Below are positions 1 through 14,660 of a stretch of DNA of 64,000 nt, in pieces. The position numbers and the translations under genes are program-made. The notes under the pieces were generated by a model. It searched no databases and was not told where the DNA came from. It saw nothing but the letters and a program-made list of their open reading frames with translations. Source of the DNA: Paramecium tetraurelia (Eukaryota; Ciliophora; Oligohymenophorea; Peniculida; Parameciidae); the NCBI RefSeq assembly GCF_000165425.1, contig NW_001799014.1, positions 8,240 to 72,239 of the forward strand, in the 5' to 3' direction. How positions within the stretch are numbered: the stretch's first letter is position 1; the number at the start of each line of letters is the position of its first letter.

Positions 1-3000
1 AGGAAATCAACGTTATGTACTAAGGTTAGCTTGTTTTACAAAACATCCAGAATCTCTTAAAACTGTAAAGACTATCCAGATACTGAAAGGATGCTCCAAC
101 ACTACCCATTCCAATCATCATGTTCTGTCCAAATACCTACATTTTAGCTGTAGCCTCCATTTATTTTAAATTCATAACCTAAGGTATCATAAGTGAGATC
201 TCAGAATTACCAGGAGGAACTAGAATTTAGTTCTCATCCAAGAATTATGCATCTATAGAAACAGTTAACTTTGGTCTACTTTGTATCTTCTCAAGAAAAG
301 TGATTTTTATGATATAATTAATATCTCTTGCGGATTCAAGGATGATTGGGATTACTGGTTCAATATTGATATTGTACTGATTTTGCTTTATATTTTCAAT
401 ATCGAAAGACATTTAATCTAAGAAAAATTAATTAAATTCATTAAGTTTGACTTTTTTTGTATACGTTAAACTGATGTGTTAAGTATCAAATGATTAATTC
501 AAGAATTTAAGAGATAGCTCCGCAAATTAATAGCATTGACTAAATTGAAGAATTGAAAGATTGCAATCCCAACCTTATTCAATCATGCATTAATTTGAAC
601 ATCCATCATTATTGAAAGTATTTCCATCATCACAAAACTCATCATCTGATTTATACCCATTACCACATTTAATGCATTAACCATCTTCAAGGGTCGAATA
701 TTTCTCGCATTCCTAACAGATATCTTCCTAACAAAGTAAACAACCTTAATTGCAACTATTATCAACCTATGGTGTAGTTGGTTTTGGATCATTTGAAGTA
801 GGCTCATCTTATTAATTGTTGTTATCTATGCACGTTCTATCAACACAAATTTGGCAATCAAATTTACATTGGAACTAACAATAATCACAACCATCAGATG
901 ATATTTGATTTCCATCATCGCATTCCTCTAACTCTTAAACTATAAATAAATCTCCACAAATTGGTTTGCATTGGTTCTCTACCCATTCAAAATGTTCTTC
1001 ACAATTTAAACACTCCTTTTGATTGATGCAATATTGACAATAAGGCATACATTAAAAAAAACATTGATAGCATCCATCTCCATCTATTAAATTCGTATCA
1101 TCACATTGTTCTTATGATAAAGCTGCAATTAATCCATCTCCACATACTTATTAGCAAGTTCCATTAACTAATTACCATCCTTCAAGACAAACTTAACATA
1201 TTCCATTTAAACAACTCAAACACTCCAATTAACAGCTGAATTGGCATTTAAAACATCCATTTACTTATTAATAGTTCTAATTCTAACAAATTTCATAATT
1301 CACAACCATTCCATCAGTACATAAAGGAATACATGCTCTACCATTCACGTTGAGTTTATATCCAATTTCACATTCTAAACAAACACTAGAAACTTTATTC
1401 TTACAATTATCAATGTAATCTAGATTAGGATAGTTATTTTCGTAATTTTAATAATATTTAAAGTTAAATTAAATTCGATTAAATTTCTACTTTTTGAAAT
1501 AATTCTATGTTTCTTAGATAACCTTTAAGTAAAATATTTCCACAAAATATTCTTGCTATTATTCATCATCATTCTTTTCAAAAACATTAATGCATAATTA
1601 ATTCTGTAAAATGTAGTTTGGTTTACACTATAAGCATGTTCCAAAATCACAAACATGACAATTATGTGAGCAAGTATGTTTATTCTCTTTTTCAAGATAG
1701 AATGGAATCCCAATTGAGTAATAATTCGAAAACCTTTATGTTTGACATATTGGGAGTTTGTATTATTCCCTTTTTTAAGGATTAGAAACAAAGTTATAGG
1801 GTAGGCATTCGTTTTATGATTTTTATAATGAATAATAATTCATCCTTTAAAGACATTTACCAAATTTGCATAACTCACAATCCAAAGGACAAGAAAATTT
1901 GCAATTATAGCATCCATCATATGGATTTTAGTTTCCATCATCACATTCCTCTTATGAATTTATAATATTATCACCACAATAAGGAATACAGCTCTTGCTG
2001 ATTTCTATATATTGCCATCCATCTAAACAGTGCATACAAATCCCTTTTACGCAATTTTTACAACCCTGAACACAATCAAAATTGAAAGAAAAACATCCAT
2101 CAAAAGGGTTTAAATTATGATCAATACAAACATAGTTTGGATGAATAAAAAGCTAAAAATCTCTAATTCCAAACCAAGGTGCCCAAGCTGTGTAAACACT
2201 AGTCATTGTAGTTAATACCGTAATTTTAATAACAGGCTTAGTGTGAATATACTAAGTAATACTAACATGCTTTATTGTCATGTAATACCAAAACCCATCA
2301 TAGTTCACGTTGCTATTACTATAACTTATCCATCCCTAAGTGTAAATCTCTTGTTGTACAAGAATATCATCTATTTTAATAGATATTGTGGTTGAGCCTG
2401 AATTAAAAATCATCACTTTTAAATTTAAACTAACGGCCCAATGATCTTTTAATTAAATTTCTTTTTCAAGATTATATCCCGAAGATTTGTGATAAAAAAT
2501 GTCTATTTTTTTATTTATTCATTTACCATGACAATTATCAATAGCTGCTTAAATTGTACCACTAAACATCCATCCTTCAGAATTAATAGCAGAAATCATA
2601 ATTGAGGTGAAAGATTGCATGAATAGTACTGAATTATGGCATTTCATAATGTCACAAGAATGGCATCCACTAGGGCATTCTTCGATGAACAATTAAAATT
2701 CAGAAATTCCCATTTTACCAGATTAAGCAAAAATTACGATTTGTATTGATGGTCGATTATGTAGGACACTTAATGACATAGTAGTAACCTCGTCGTTTTG
2801 GGAACCCTAGCAAATGTTTATTGCGCTGGATGAACAAGAGTATTAATCATTGATTATGATTTCATTATCAAAATATATCAGCAGTTAATTATTTATCCAA
2901 TTGTCAAGCCTAAAATTAATCATCAATATATTACATCCATAATTAAAATTAAACTGTGACTTGATAATGAACCTCAAGCTTAAAGGATTTATGAAGTAAC

Positions 3001-3627
3001 AGATTATACTAAGTGCTTTAGTTGTCTAAAAATAAAATGTTTTTAGATCCACAAAGTACTACATTCTTTTAATGATTTACATCTTTAGACAATATCGACC
3101 AACCTATATAACTCTATTTAGTATTACCATTATTTGTATAAGTAAAACTATCAAAAAAGTTTTTATAAATGAGACTTGTTGGACTTATGCACTTCAGAAG
3201 AATAAATATTATCATTAATTGAAAATTCAGCACTCCCCTTGTGTAACTTATTTTATAATCGTGAGCATTTTCCTAAATAAAAATACAATTTTTCATTCCA
3301 GAATGATTTATATACTAATTTCTATTAATTAAATAAAAATAGTTTAGTAGAATGCTTTGATTAATATCTTCAATAGAACTTTGCAGTACCACTCTAGATT
3401 CTGTCTTTGGATTTTAGTTAATAGAGAATATTGCTTCACAAAATCAACGAAAAATGATCTTTTATTTGTGAAATACTCAGTTTATTTATATTTGAAATGA
3501 TCTATCAGCAGATAAAGATGATTAGCTATATATTTTTGGTTTAAAACTCTCTGAAAATGGAGAGTAAAACATGGATACTATAAATCATAAATAGAAACTC
3601 TTGGAAATGTCTTCTCATACTATTCAT
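1..3627 (-). CDS. Large Cys-rich membrane protein with DUF4215-type repeats (3' end outside window)
   Basis: A minus-strand gene that runs off the left edge. Read with TAA/TAG as Gln, it gives two beta-sandwich-like stretches. One, near 2780-2610, ends in a cluster of paired cysteines. The other, near 2480-2110, is followed by Cys-rich repeats containing ECDDGN and FCDDGN motifs (about 1960-600). These are the hallmark of Myxococcus-type Cys-rich (DUF4215) repeats common in Paramecium and Tetrahymena surface proteins. The part nearest position 1 carries the YLDSLYSFK-type stretch that, from memory of the family, precedes the C-terminal membrane segments. At least one intron is clear (2504-2527, GTAAAT...ATAG). 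The 5' end is a guess: an ATG at 3627 begins MNSMRRHFQEF, and intron structure between 2990 and 3627 is not resolved. Function is unknown; extracellular ligand binding or adhesion is inference. Confidence 0.65.
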
Positions 3628-4957
3628 CTACCTTGGTTATAAATAATTATAAATAATTTGGGAAATTTGGAGATTATTAAAAAAATTGAGAATGGAAAAA
3701 CTTAAAACATAAATCAAATTATCGATTCACTTTTTAGAAATTTCTCATCATTAATCAATTGCTAAAATTCTAAAAAGCACTATTTAAAATCTATCAATAT
3801 TTTTCTGAGAATCCCTTCTAAATCAAAATTCGATACTCTAATAACATAGCATAAATTTGCTAACCTATTTATTTTCGCTAATAAATTTAAATTTATTTTT
3901 TAATCATAATCAATTTGCAACTTAAAAATTGTTTATTAAAATATTCTCTAAAATTTTTATATCAAATATGCATTACAAAATATTTCGACTATTAAAATAT
4001 CAATTGATAATGAAATATTCACTAACATAATGGATTACTAATAGAATTTGACTGGAAGGAAATGCAAAAAGCATATATTCAAGGAAATTTAAAATATGTA
4101 TTATTATTTTTAATATTGTGAGCTTATCGATCTAAGATAAAAAGAGAATAAATATTATGATTATGATAATGAAACATGTAAATTTGTAATACTTAATTAA
4201 ATGGTTGTGGAGAATCAAAAGATTAAATATCTATCAAAAATTAAAACGACTGAAGAAAGGTTTTACTGTTGCAATACTTAGAAGAGAAAAATTTTTCTCC
4301 AATTAAAATTTGCATTTGAAAGATAACAAGTTTTTATTCCAATTGAATATATCTTATTATGATAGTTCTATAAAAATTACATTCCCTAATTCTTTTTTAA
4401 AATTTGTTTCGAAATTAATTAATTCATTTAGAAATGGGTTTGGAAATTATATTTTTAATTTAAGATAAGGTCATTTCCTATATTATCTTCATATATTTAG
4501 AACTCTAATACAATAAAATGTTGATAATTTATAATATTATTTCAAGTACTTTAATAGAATAGCTAATGTGTTATAAGCATAAGGTAATATAAGCTTACTC
4601 TTATCAATCTATTACTGATTTGCTTTTTTATTCTGTAGCTAATATATATAAAATGAAAATAATAATTATCAACTTTCCAATAATTTCATTCGATTTCTAA
4701 GAGAGTTTACATATCTCATATTTAAATACAGAAATAATAAAAGAATGAAACAATAAGAATATTTTTAAGATCCTTGATTTGTTTCGAACTTTTCATATTG
4801 ATCTTAATTTAATTATTCAAATTGAGAAAATATTCGTTATTAGAAATGCAAAAACTATTTCAAACACATATTATTTCACTCATAAATTCAAAAGTTTGAA
4901 TTTCAACTCACCGCTTTTATTATGAGACAAGGTTGGAACACATATTTATTATTACCT
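3628..4957. other. AT-rich interval, no gene recognised
   Basis: About 1.3 kb between two large minus-strand genes. No frame on either strand gave a protein with recognisable motifs or sustained coding character. It would hold the 5' flank of the left gene and the 3' flank of the next one. Confidence 0.4.
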
Positions 4958-7900
4958 TCAATGACAGAATATAAATACTTTTTATTATCTTAACGTTTCT
5001 TTACAATAATTAGTTATCGCAGCTTCATGAAATTTCTTTCTATCCTATGCTTCTTTTACCTCCATTAATCTATCTTTATCACTTAATTTCCATATTAAGC
5101 CTGATTTTGGTTTTACTGTTTTTAGGATTAAAATAAAGAATGCGAGCATCTTTTCTTTGTATCTTTCATAATAAGCAAATATAATATCATTAAGATAGGG
5201 AAAACAAAATTTAAGGCATATAAGGAGTATCAAAATCTACAAAATTCTCGCTTAAGCATAGTCATTTTATCATTCACAAAAATATTATACTGCAGCTAAG
5301 AAAATTGCCATCGAACATAGCTATCCTGAACTTAAATCCAATTTGTTTAATTTTGGATAAATGTAGGGTAGATATGATGACGTGACCATTTAATAAATTA
5401 TTAGGCAAATTCCAATAAAGAAACCTTTTAAAAAAATATTTGTTTCTAAGTAAATCAAAATAACAATAATGACTGTCTTCTTCCATAACTTTACCCATTC
5501 CCAAAAAGAGCGATTATTGTCATATTCATTGAATAAATAACCAATGTGTCTTCTTAATGAAATTTTGTCAAATTATTCTCTTTTCTGGTACAGAAACACC
5601 AATAAAAAGAATGGTAAAATCAACCCTATGAGTAATGAAACTGGTATTGCAAATTTATACATCCATGCCTAATGATTAGATGATTCAAAGAGAAGGGATA
5701 CATCTCCTTAAACATAACTGATTTGTGAAATTTCCCTATTAGCCAAAATGGAGAAAAGCCTTAAATAATTATAATGTCATACTGAGTTATTATTGCAGCA
5801 TAATTTTAAATATACTAGTAAATCAATGTAATTGATATTAAGTTATTTCGCAATTTTACTTTTGCTACTATAGAAAAGATGCTGACCGATAATTAAATGA
5901 TGAAGATTTATAAAGCAATTAAGATAAACATCACCAACACTCTCATATATATTAGTTCTATTTCAGATGATTAGGAAAGTTTGCAATCTAAATTTCTGGT
6001 TAGAAAATAAGATGTATCACTTACCTAGTTAACAAAAAGTAATGAGAAAGAGAATTAAATGTTAAAAGTAAATATGACAGAATATATCCAAATATAGTTA
6101 AGAAATAATTTTGACATGATGCTTTCTTTATCTAGAAAGAATAGTATAATAGTTACTTAAATTCAGCTTAAACAAGATATATGAAAATTTTTGAGTTAAT
6201 TTGAATAGTGTAAACAATTAATTGGTGTTCTCTACACTAGTTAATGTTATAAGAGTAGAAAGAAAGACCCTAAAATAAAATAATTAATTACCAAGCTGTT
6301 ATTAGAATTAAAGATAATATACTAATTGAGAAGTCGCTACAATTCCAACAAGTGAAATTATCATTTTTAAAATAAAATCCATCTCCTCTTTTATTATATT
6401 TATCACACTCCTCGCATAATCCTCCAATATACCCAGTTTTACAAATTTCATCACCAACAACCCAACCACCTTTGCATGAATCTATATTTTTGAAACATTC
6501 ATTAACGAAATCTGACTCAAAATGAGGTCTCCAATATCCAGATTTCAAGTTGATATTGTTAGATGTAATTGCTTCAAATTTGATCTTATCAAATATTGAA
6601 CACTTTGTTGCATTGTATGTCACAGAGTAAAACCCTTATTTAGATTAACAAGTCAGGCAGCCATTTAACACATAAAATTCTCCTAATTAACAAACTAGAC
6701 TTTTCACCTTTAAAATATATGACATTTCTTCAATCTAATTTTTGGCTTTACAATAGATTTAAATTTGATACTCTTTTCCTGTTTGATTATAAGGATCTAA
6801 TGTCAAAATTAACATTCCCAAATCGAAATTGTTTTTGGTTTGATTAAATTAAATTAGGGAAATGTTGTTTGATTACAATGTAGTTTTTTATTTAATATCT
6901 AAGATTAATTCAATAATTTGACAAGATGAATCAGTAAAGTTAAGTAATTATTCATTAAATCTATTTTTAAATTAAATAGATAGCTCATTTATATATGATG
7001 TAAACTTATTTTATTTTGGATTGTATAATTCATATTTAGCTATCTCCTAATTGCTAGGAAGCATCAATGCATTTTCCATTATTATTTTACCTTATTAGAT
7101 AATTAGATAAGGGCGTAATTTTAATATCTTTTATGAAATTTAATCATATATTTAATCTGAATGCATAATTTGATTATTAATTGATAAATCTAAATGAGAA
7201 GGCAATTCTTATAGATTATCTGTTGTTAATTAAGCTTTATTAAAATTTAAAAGGGATTCTATAAAGTTTATATCATTTAAAATTTAGTCCCCATTTAAAT
7301 ACATTCCTCCTCCTTCCCTTGCCTTATTTTATTAAATGAATGATGATTTTACTTAGAATTCTTAGTTATTTAGATCAAGATATACCCCACCTCCCAATAA
7401 AGTTGCGGTATTATTCAAAATCTTGATGTTAAACAAGTATGCTTTCACATTAGTTGAGGATAAAGCCAATCCTTAGCTACCAGTATTATTAATAAAAACA
7501 GAATTCATAATGGTTAACTTACCCTTAAGGTTTCTCTCTGAAAAAGCATTGATGCATCCAAATTGTTCTATCATATTTCCGATGCATGAAACACCTTGAA
7601 TCTTGATTTAAAGGAAATTAGTTAGTGAAAAATAGATCAGACCATTCTTACAACTCTTGCAATAATTATTTTAAAGAACTATAGATTCGAGTTGTATTTT
7701 TGTTTGATTATTTTAGCATTTTATGGATAAAATCGATCCAGAATTTGTCGAAACTGATTAAATCTATTCAAAATTATTCGATTTCTAAGGTTCGCTTGTT
7801 GGAAGATATACAGCCTTTGATGATTAACACTATGAATATTCTATAAAGAAATTTGGATAAACGTAAGGAGTTGGCTTCTAGTTTTTATTATTAAAAAATG

Positions 7901-10900
7901 TTATTTCTTAAATTTTTAGGTTTGATATTTATATATTTGATAGAGATTATGCGGCCTACTCAACATGTAGTAAATTTAAATCGTAAAATAAAGCAATTTA
8001 ATCGAATAAAATATTAACTAAAGAAATCTTTTTGCAATTTATTAAATTTATGATACCAGATAGTACAAATCCTTAAAATGTCAAATTTATAATCTTTAAT
8101 TAACAACCTTAAATATTAAAAATAGCATTGTTTTATGTTATTTTCGATACAATAGCTTGTTCCAATAGATTTAGCTATCTATTGAATTACACTGATGCTT
8201 CTTGACTTTATTATAAAACAATATTTTCTAAAGTTACTTTATTTTAGTCTGCATTTTGATAATTAAATACTAATGCTAAAAATAAATTTATGAGAGAAAA
8301 AGAATCTGAAACTAAGACGTTTCTTATGAGAATATTGTTTGATATTTCAGATGGCTCAAAAGATATGATTGCAGATGCCAACTTATTGTAAATGTTTGTG
8401 AAGTTAAAATTCTAAAGTTTCAAAGTTAAATAACTATTTTATGAATTAATACTGATCGATCCTGGTTATTCCTAATTTGAAAGCAAATTGGTTTAAGAAT
8501 AAGTAATAGAGCAATTACTCAGTATAATAATTCCATTTCCTTTCGTGATAATATCCAAAACTGAACTGCTTTTGGCAATGATGTATTAAAATAATCCATT
8601 TTCTAATGTAAATTTCTCAACTATTAATTACATTACTCCACCTTTGTTTTTAATTGAAAGAACTTGTTCAATCATAAAATTAACATCAATTTAATTAAGA
8701 TTGTCTTATAACTTAATTTCGTAATACCTATTCCATAACTCCATTCTAAGATAATTTTATGATTGAAAACTTTAATTTATGTAACTTTAGCATCTCTAGC
8801 ACTAATAGTAATAAAGGAATTAGTAGAATTTGTAAGCGAATTCTCAAAACACTAAATATTATTAAATAGAATGGTGCTATTAATAGAGTTAATAAACAAC
8901 AAACTTGCAGATGAATATGATGGATCTATAATGTATTAATAATAGGAATTCTACTAATATAATATATTCTTAAAATGAATTTATTAGCCTTTATTTGAAT
9001 AGATTGAAATAATTGAAAAAAAATTGCCTGAATTTATTTTCATCAAAATGTTTTGAATAAAAATGACATTTTTAAATAGTAATTGTTTCAAATTCTTCAT
9101 TTAGTAATGGATCATTTGATTGAATTTCAATAACAGATTAATCTAGAGTGATTTAATTAATAACTTTGATCAAATCCAAATAAAGACTCTAAAATCCTTT
9201 GACAAATAATAATTTTGAATGTTAATTGGTATTAGTGGCACAATCTTAATGAAGGGGAATCCTATATTTTAAAATTTCATTCTACATAGTAATATTCTTA
9301 AACTAAATTTGAGAAATGTTGAATAAATAAAAGAATCTGTTACGGAAAGTATTAATTAGTAATGCATTCTAAATCAATATATTAGAGCTACTGAATTTAA
9401 ATAAATAATCTTCAATTTCAATTAAAAGATGATTATTATCCTAAAAAACTAAGTTTGTTAATTCAATTTGAGTAGGTGGTATTTTTGTTTAATCAATAAC
9501 AAGTATTTAAAAATTTGAGTAGTTATTAGTGGAAACCTCTATATCTTCTAATTTGACTTCATACTAATAATTTTTTGAGAATAATTTTTCAAATAAAATA
9601 GATTCTTTAAACAAATTCGATATAAATATTAGGTTAAAGCTGAAGAGATCTTTACTAAATCTTATTAGCTGTGAATTAAAAATCTAGTTTTCAATCATTT
9701 AAAAAGAGTAAATAAATAGCATATTATTTTCATTACTATCTATCAAAGTAGAATTTGAAAATATTGAATTCTTAATTTTAATAAATCTTATTATTATTTT
9801 TGACGAATAAGTTTATTGTTAAATTTTAAGAAGTGTAAAATTGTGAAATTCACATCGCTCTATAAGAAGGTTCTCAATTACAATTTTTTTTGAGTTAATA
9901 TTAAATTAGAATAAAGTAGTATTGTTCATTTTACAATCCATCAAGAAAAAGACATCTATCAAAATATTTTCATTTTATGTAGTTGAATTTATCTAAAATA
10001 TAACCGAGTTATCAATATTGACTTTAGAGATTGATACATTTTAAGTGAAAAAGATATGATTGATAATCATAGGGATTGTAAATTATACGAATTTTTATTG
10101 ATTTCCGAAAAAGCTGCAATTTTAAAAGTTATAATCTACTCCTTCTCCATAGTTGTTAATTTGAAATAATAGGTTATTCTCTAGATTAATAAGTAGGTTA
10201 CTGAATTCTATAGAATTAAAGTTATCTATGGCAAATAATCCTTCCACTTATTGAATACCTGTTAATACGAGTTTTAATAATTGAATTGAAAATACTTTAG
10301 CTTTAAAATAATTAATAATTCGATTTTCTTATTCAGTACATGGTTAATCAAATTCTAATTTTAAAATGAATTATTCTAGACCAATTTCATTAAAATAGGA
10401 TAAGTTAAACATTTTCTCATAGTAGAAGAAAGAAAAATTATCGGTGAAATAAATATAATGTTGGCAGGAATAGTTTGTCTTGATTTATAATTTATTCTTA
10501 CTTAATATTCAAAAGCTGTTTAGTTTTGATCATAAACATAATGAGCAATTTAAAGATATGGATTAATATCAACATTTGAGTTCGAGATACTTTTTATGCA
10601 CTATGTTGTATATTAAGTGTTTATTTTGTTAATTATGTAATTAGGATTTAAACTCTAAAATATCAAATTCAAAATACCATAACGCTTTCATCAGATCGAA
10701 TCTGGCATACCTAACATAATGAAGGGCAAATTAAACACATTCCATTTTCTTAAACCTTATAGGGTTCATTGTAATTATCTAAGAGGCATAAGGAACAGGT
10801 ATATCTTTCTGATATTTTGTCATATTCACATTTTTAGCAATTTTAATCACAATATTTTATACAATCTCCTTTAAATACTGAATATCCTTCTTTACATTCA

Positions 10901-13503
10901 ATACTAAATAGATAAAATTAAGTAAAAAGATAAGGATAATTGTTTTAAGAAAATTGCAAAGAGAAACTTTGAACCAGATGCCTCCAAATATTTTAATCAG
11001 AAAACCTAATAAAAGTAACACTATTAGTTTTCGGAAGAACTTCATCATAGAAAATGGCGTAGCAAAGTCCTGTGTCATCAGAGGAGTAATATCCTTCCTC
11101 ACAAATAACACATTTTAGAATAGTTTAAATGTTGCTAAAACATTACCTACAATTTTAAATAATATTTTAACAATTAATTATTTAAGGAGCAACTGTAAAA
11201 TCCTATATAGTTGATAAAATACAGAGCTCTTTACCTTGCTAATTCACAAATGAACTAAGACAATTTTAGATTTATGGTTATCGAGGAATGCATTTTTGTA
11301 GAGTGAAATCATAAAGAAATCCTTCGTAACATTATGCACAACCTACTAATACTTCTTAATCATTTGCATTAATTATATTATTTAAAAATTTGTATAGTAT
11401 AGTGTTCTTTTAAATATCATCCTTTACAAAATCAAAACAATAAAGACAGTTCTCTATAGGACATAAAATACAGGTATAATAATATGTTTAATAATAAGGA
11501 GTTTAACAGATTATATATGATGAGGTTTGTATTAGGTTTTTGATTAAACAAACTCCATCTGATAATTTATAGTTCATTACACATTTGATGCATCTAGGTC
11601 TGGAAATTTCAATTTAGCATTCTACACAGTTAATAAAAATGAAACATTTTTTCCTATATACATCTATTTTGCAGTTAGAACAAAAGTTTGAAAAATGATC
11701 AAAAGTCTATAAGTAATCTTTATAAATATCTTAATCCTATTCTTAATTCTCTCTATATTTTAAATCCACTCCATCAAAAATGTTCCTTTCTATCCCATAA
11801 TCTTGTTTTGTAAAAGGCCTATTATCATTATCAGTTACATAATTATATTAACAATATGGATTGTTAATCCAAGTTTTTGGGTTTGTAATACACTCTATAC
11901 AAGTTATTAAATTTTTTCGTATTTTAGAAGGACTAAAATTATTTAAATATAAATACCATTTCCAGCATTGATCTTCATATTCAAAATACCCATAGGAACA
12001 CTTGAATTCATTCTTATTTACTTAGGAAATAGTTAATTAAAATGCTGAATAATCTGTGCATTTTCCATCTAATTCAATTTTTCCATAAGCACAAAAACAA
12101 GAATTCTATTTTTCATTATACATTCTATTTGTTGAGGGATCACAAGACAAACAATCAAATTTAGTTGGACCATTACATTCAAAACAGGATAGATGACATA
12201 TTTCTAAATTAATTTCAGTTTCACAATTATAAAAAACCATTTTTACAAATTAGATTGAAAAATAGTTGGAACTCTACAACAAATTACCTCGACCTATTTT
12301 AAATGTTACCAAATTAAAATGATTAACAAAACTCTCAAAAGAATATTCTTTAATATTTTTTCCTTAGTAAAAGTTTATTTATACTTGTATAGAATTATGG
12401 CTTTTCTAAACTCTTAAAAAATGCCATAATTTTATGTCTATATCTATATCGAATATTTTGGTAATTAAAAAAGGATGATCAAATTAATTGATATTTACAG
12501 ATGGGAAGGTGTAACTATAAGTAGTTATGATAATCTGATTTATGCTTTCAGTCAATCTATAATAGAGTTAAAACGCAGATAAATCATCAGTAGATAATTT
12601 TGGATTTAAAAAATTACCTGATATCTTTATTGATTTATAATAGATTTCTGTAAAATAGTTATCTATTTCTTTAATTCTAATCCATGTCTAAAAATTGAAT
12701 TAGTCGCAATTCTAATTTTAAGATATTAACTATTCCTAACTCAGTTTTGAAAAAATATAATCAGGATATGAAGCTGGTTTCAAATTGCATTAGCAAGCGA
12801 ATTTAAAATCTTCAAATAATAATTAAAATTCTGATATCTAACAAGATTCCTTGTTAGTATTGTAATATATATCATAATATTTTAAGCTTCCTGGAAAATA
12901 AGAAAGCTTAGATATTGATGCATTAAAAAGAGTTTAATTGGGATATAATTATAAATCTCCACCACAAAATAATATTAAATTTACATCATAAAATGGATAT
13001 CTAATATTATATTCTTAAGCATTTTACTCCTTATCATTTTGGAATAAAATTATAACAACTTTTTATTCAACAATATTAATTATTATGCCCAAAAAGTACC
13101 AATATGATTCATATTCAAAAATGTTCATTTAATATGAATGTTTGTAAATTTAACCGTCGTCTCCTATAAATATATATGCCTTTTCAATTTATTTCTTCTC
13201 ATAATCAATACAATCATATTGTAGAAAGTTGATATTATTTGATGTTTAATCTTTGATACTATAAATATGATAGCAATTGCTGTCTAAAATTCCAATGTTT
13301 CCTAATTATATAATATTGCTTAAAGGATTATATTTAGAATAAAATCCATAAATTAAGCAATAAGGATAATACCAATTATAATCAACTCTATTAAAGGTGC
13401 GATTAGAGATTTAATGTAATGGATTTAATAAATTTAGATATTATCCTTCTATCTGTTAAAAGATGAAGAAAAATAGTAAAATGAATTAATTTAGTAATTA
13501 CAT
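4958..13503 (-). CDS. Giant secreted/membrane protein: signal peptide, Cys-rich GF-receptor-like region, beta-helix-like middle, C-terminal membrane part
   Basis: One of the longest genes in the window (8.5 kb). The start is set at an ATG followed by QLLNQFILLFFFIFQQIEG, a good signal peptide. A furin/growth-factor-receptor-like Cys-rich region follows (about 12.2-10.6 kb, repeated CxxC spacing, for example CEEGYYSSDDTGLC). Next come several kilobases of Asn/Ile/Leu-rich sequence with recurring short hydrophobic runs, the look of a parallel beta-helix (pectin-lyase fold). Near 6600-6290 is a second Cys cluster: GYWRPHF, then CKGGW, CKTGYIGGLCEEC and CWNC. This is a known ciliate family signature just before hydrophobic segments. 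The C-terminal tail reads SGLIWKLSDKDRL. The stop TGA is at 4958-4960. Introns inside were not fully resolved, so residue numbers are not given. Family membership is fairly secure; the function is unknown. Confidence 0.65.
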
Positions 13504-14409
13504 TCTATTAAATAATGAATTAAGATATTAGCATTTAGAATTTAATATGATAGGTATATTTTAATTGGAAAATTATTTTTAAATTATAGTTAATTACTTC
13601 TTGAAGGAATCTTAATTAAAGTCTGCTTCTACTCTATAGATATTTAAATATTTTATTCTCCTATGAAAAGTAATTTGAAAAAGTATCACTTAATAATTTA
13701 CACACTTCATTTCCATAATAGCGTTTATTAAAATTAAAAATTGCAATCAATTAAATGAATGTTATATTTAGAAAAACTGAGTTGCTGCATAATTGTGAAA
13801 AAATTTTTTTGCACTTAAATACCAATATTTTTAAGATAAAATAGAAAATAGATTATTTTCATGACTTATCGACATTAAAATAGAGAAATCTTTTAATTTT
13901 TAATATATTTATCCCAAATTTGGCTATAAATTTATATTTATATTGATTATAAGACATATTATAGGAAAGCTGGATTCTGAATATATAGAGGAATTTTTGG
14001 CTTTTTCATTAACATATTTGCTTTATCAAACTTCAATGACTATTAAGAACATTACTTATTTTTACAGAATAAGTATTTATATTCATTTTTTTTAAATGTG
14101 ATAATAGTTAAGTATTGATTCAAATCAAACAAGTCTTTGATTTGAATCAATCTGAAACTTACGAGATATAAATCAATTCATCAAAATAAAACTAATTTAT
14201 AATTAATTAAAATACATATTATATAATAATAAAGTTATTAGAATCTAGAACGATTAAAAAAAAAAATACTAATCATTAGAACTCATTATGAATTATTTTA
14301 TTACGCAATGAGTTATATATCAATATAGTTTCTCTGCCAAAAGATGTTTGTGACAATTAGAATGAAACATAAATTCAATACATATTAAATATTTTATTAT
14401 ACACTAAAC
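13504..14409. other. AT-rich interval, no gene recognised
   Basis: About 0.9 kb between the start of the giant surface-protein gene and the stop of the twin-CX9C gene, so it should carry the promoter of the former. I see only AT-rich sequence with short homopolymers and no convincing reading frame. Confidence 0.4.
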
Positions 14410-14660
14410 TCAATCTCTTTATTTTCCTAATTACATATATGCAACTGGTTTATGAGCATTGAAGCATTCTGAGAATCTTTCCAACATTTATTTGCATAAT
14501 TTCATATCAACTTAAGTATTTGATATATCCATGCATTCCTATATTTTGTGGTATTAAGTATTATTACTTCAATTCTAGGATACTTTTCTTTACATTTTGC
14601 TTCTGCTGCCTCATATGCTAGCAAATGATTATTAGGCTTAAGTTTAGAAGTATTGCTCAT
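14410..14660 (-). CDS. Twin CX9C (CHCH) mitochondrial protein, 73 aa
   Basis: Two exons joined by a 29-nt intron (14539-14567, GTAATA...ATAG) give a 73-residue protein. It has two helical CX9C motifs: C23-C33, which is split by the intron, and C45-C55. Splicing restores the exact nine-residue spacing of the first pair, which supports both intron and frame. Twin CX9C proteins are imported into the mitochondrial intermembrane space by the Mia40/Erv1 disulfide relay and act mainly in respiratory-complex or MICOS assembly. The length and the 11-residue loop fit small members such as the CMC, COX and COA types, but I cannot assign one. The start is the first ATG (MSNTSKLK); the TGA stop follows GKQRD. 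Confidence 0.8.
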
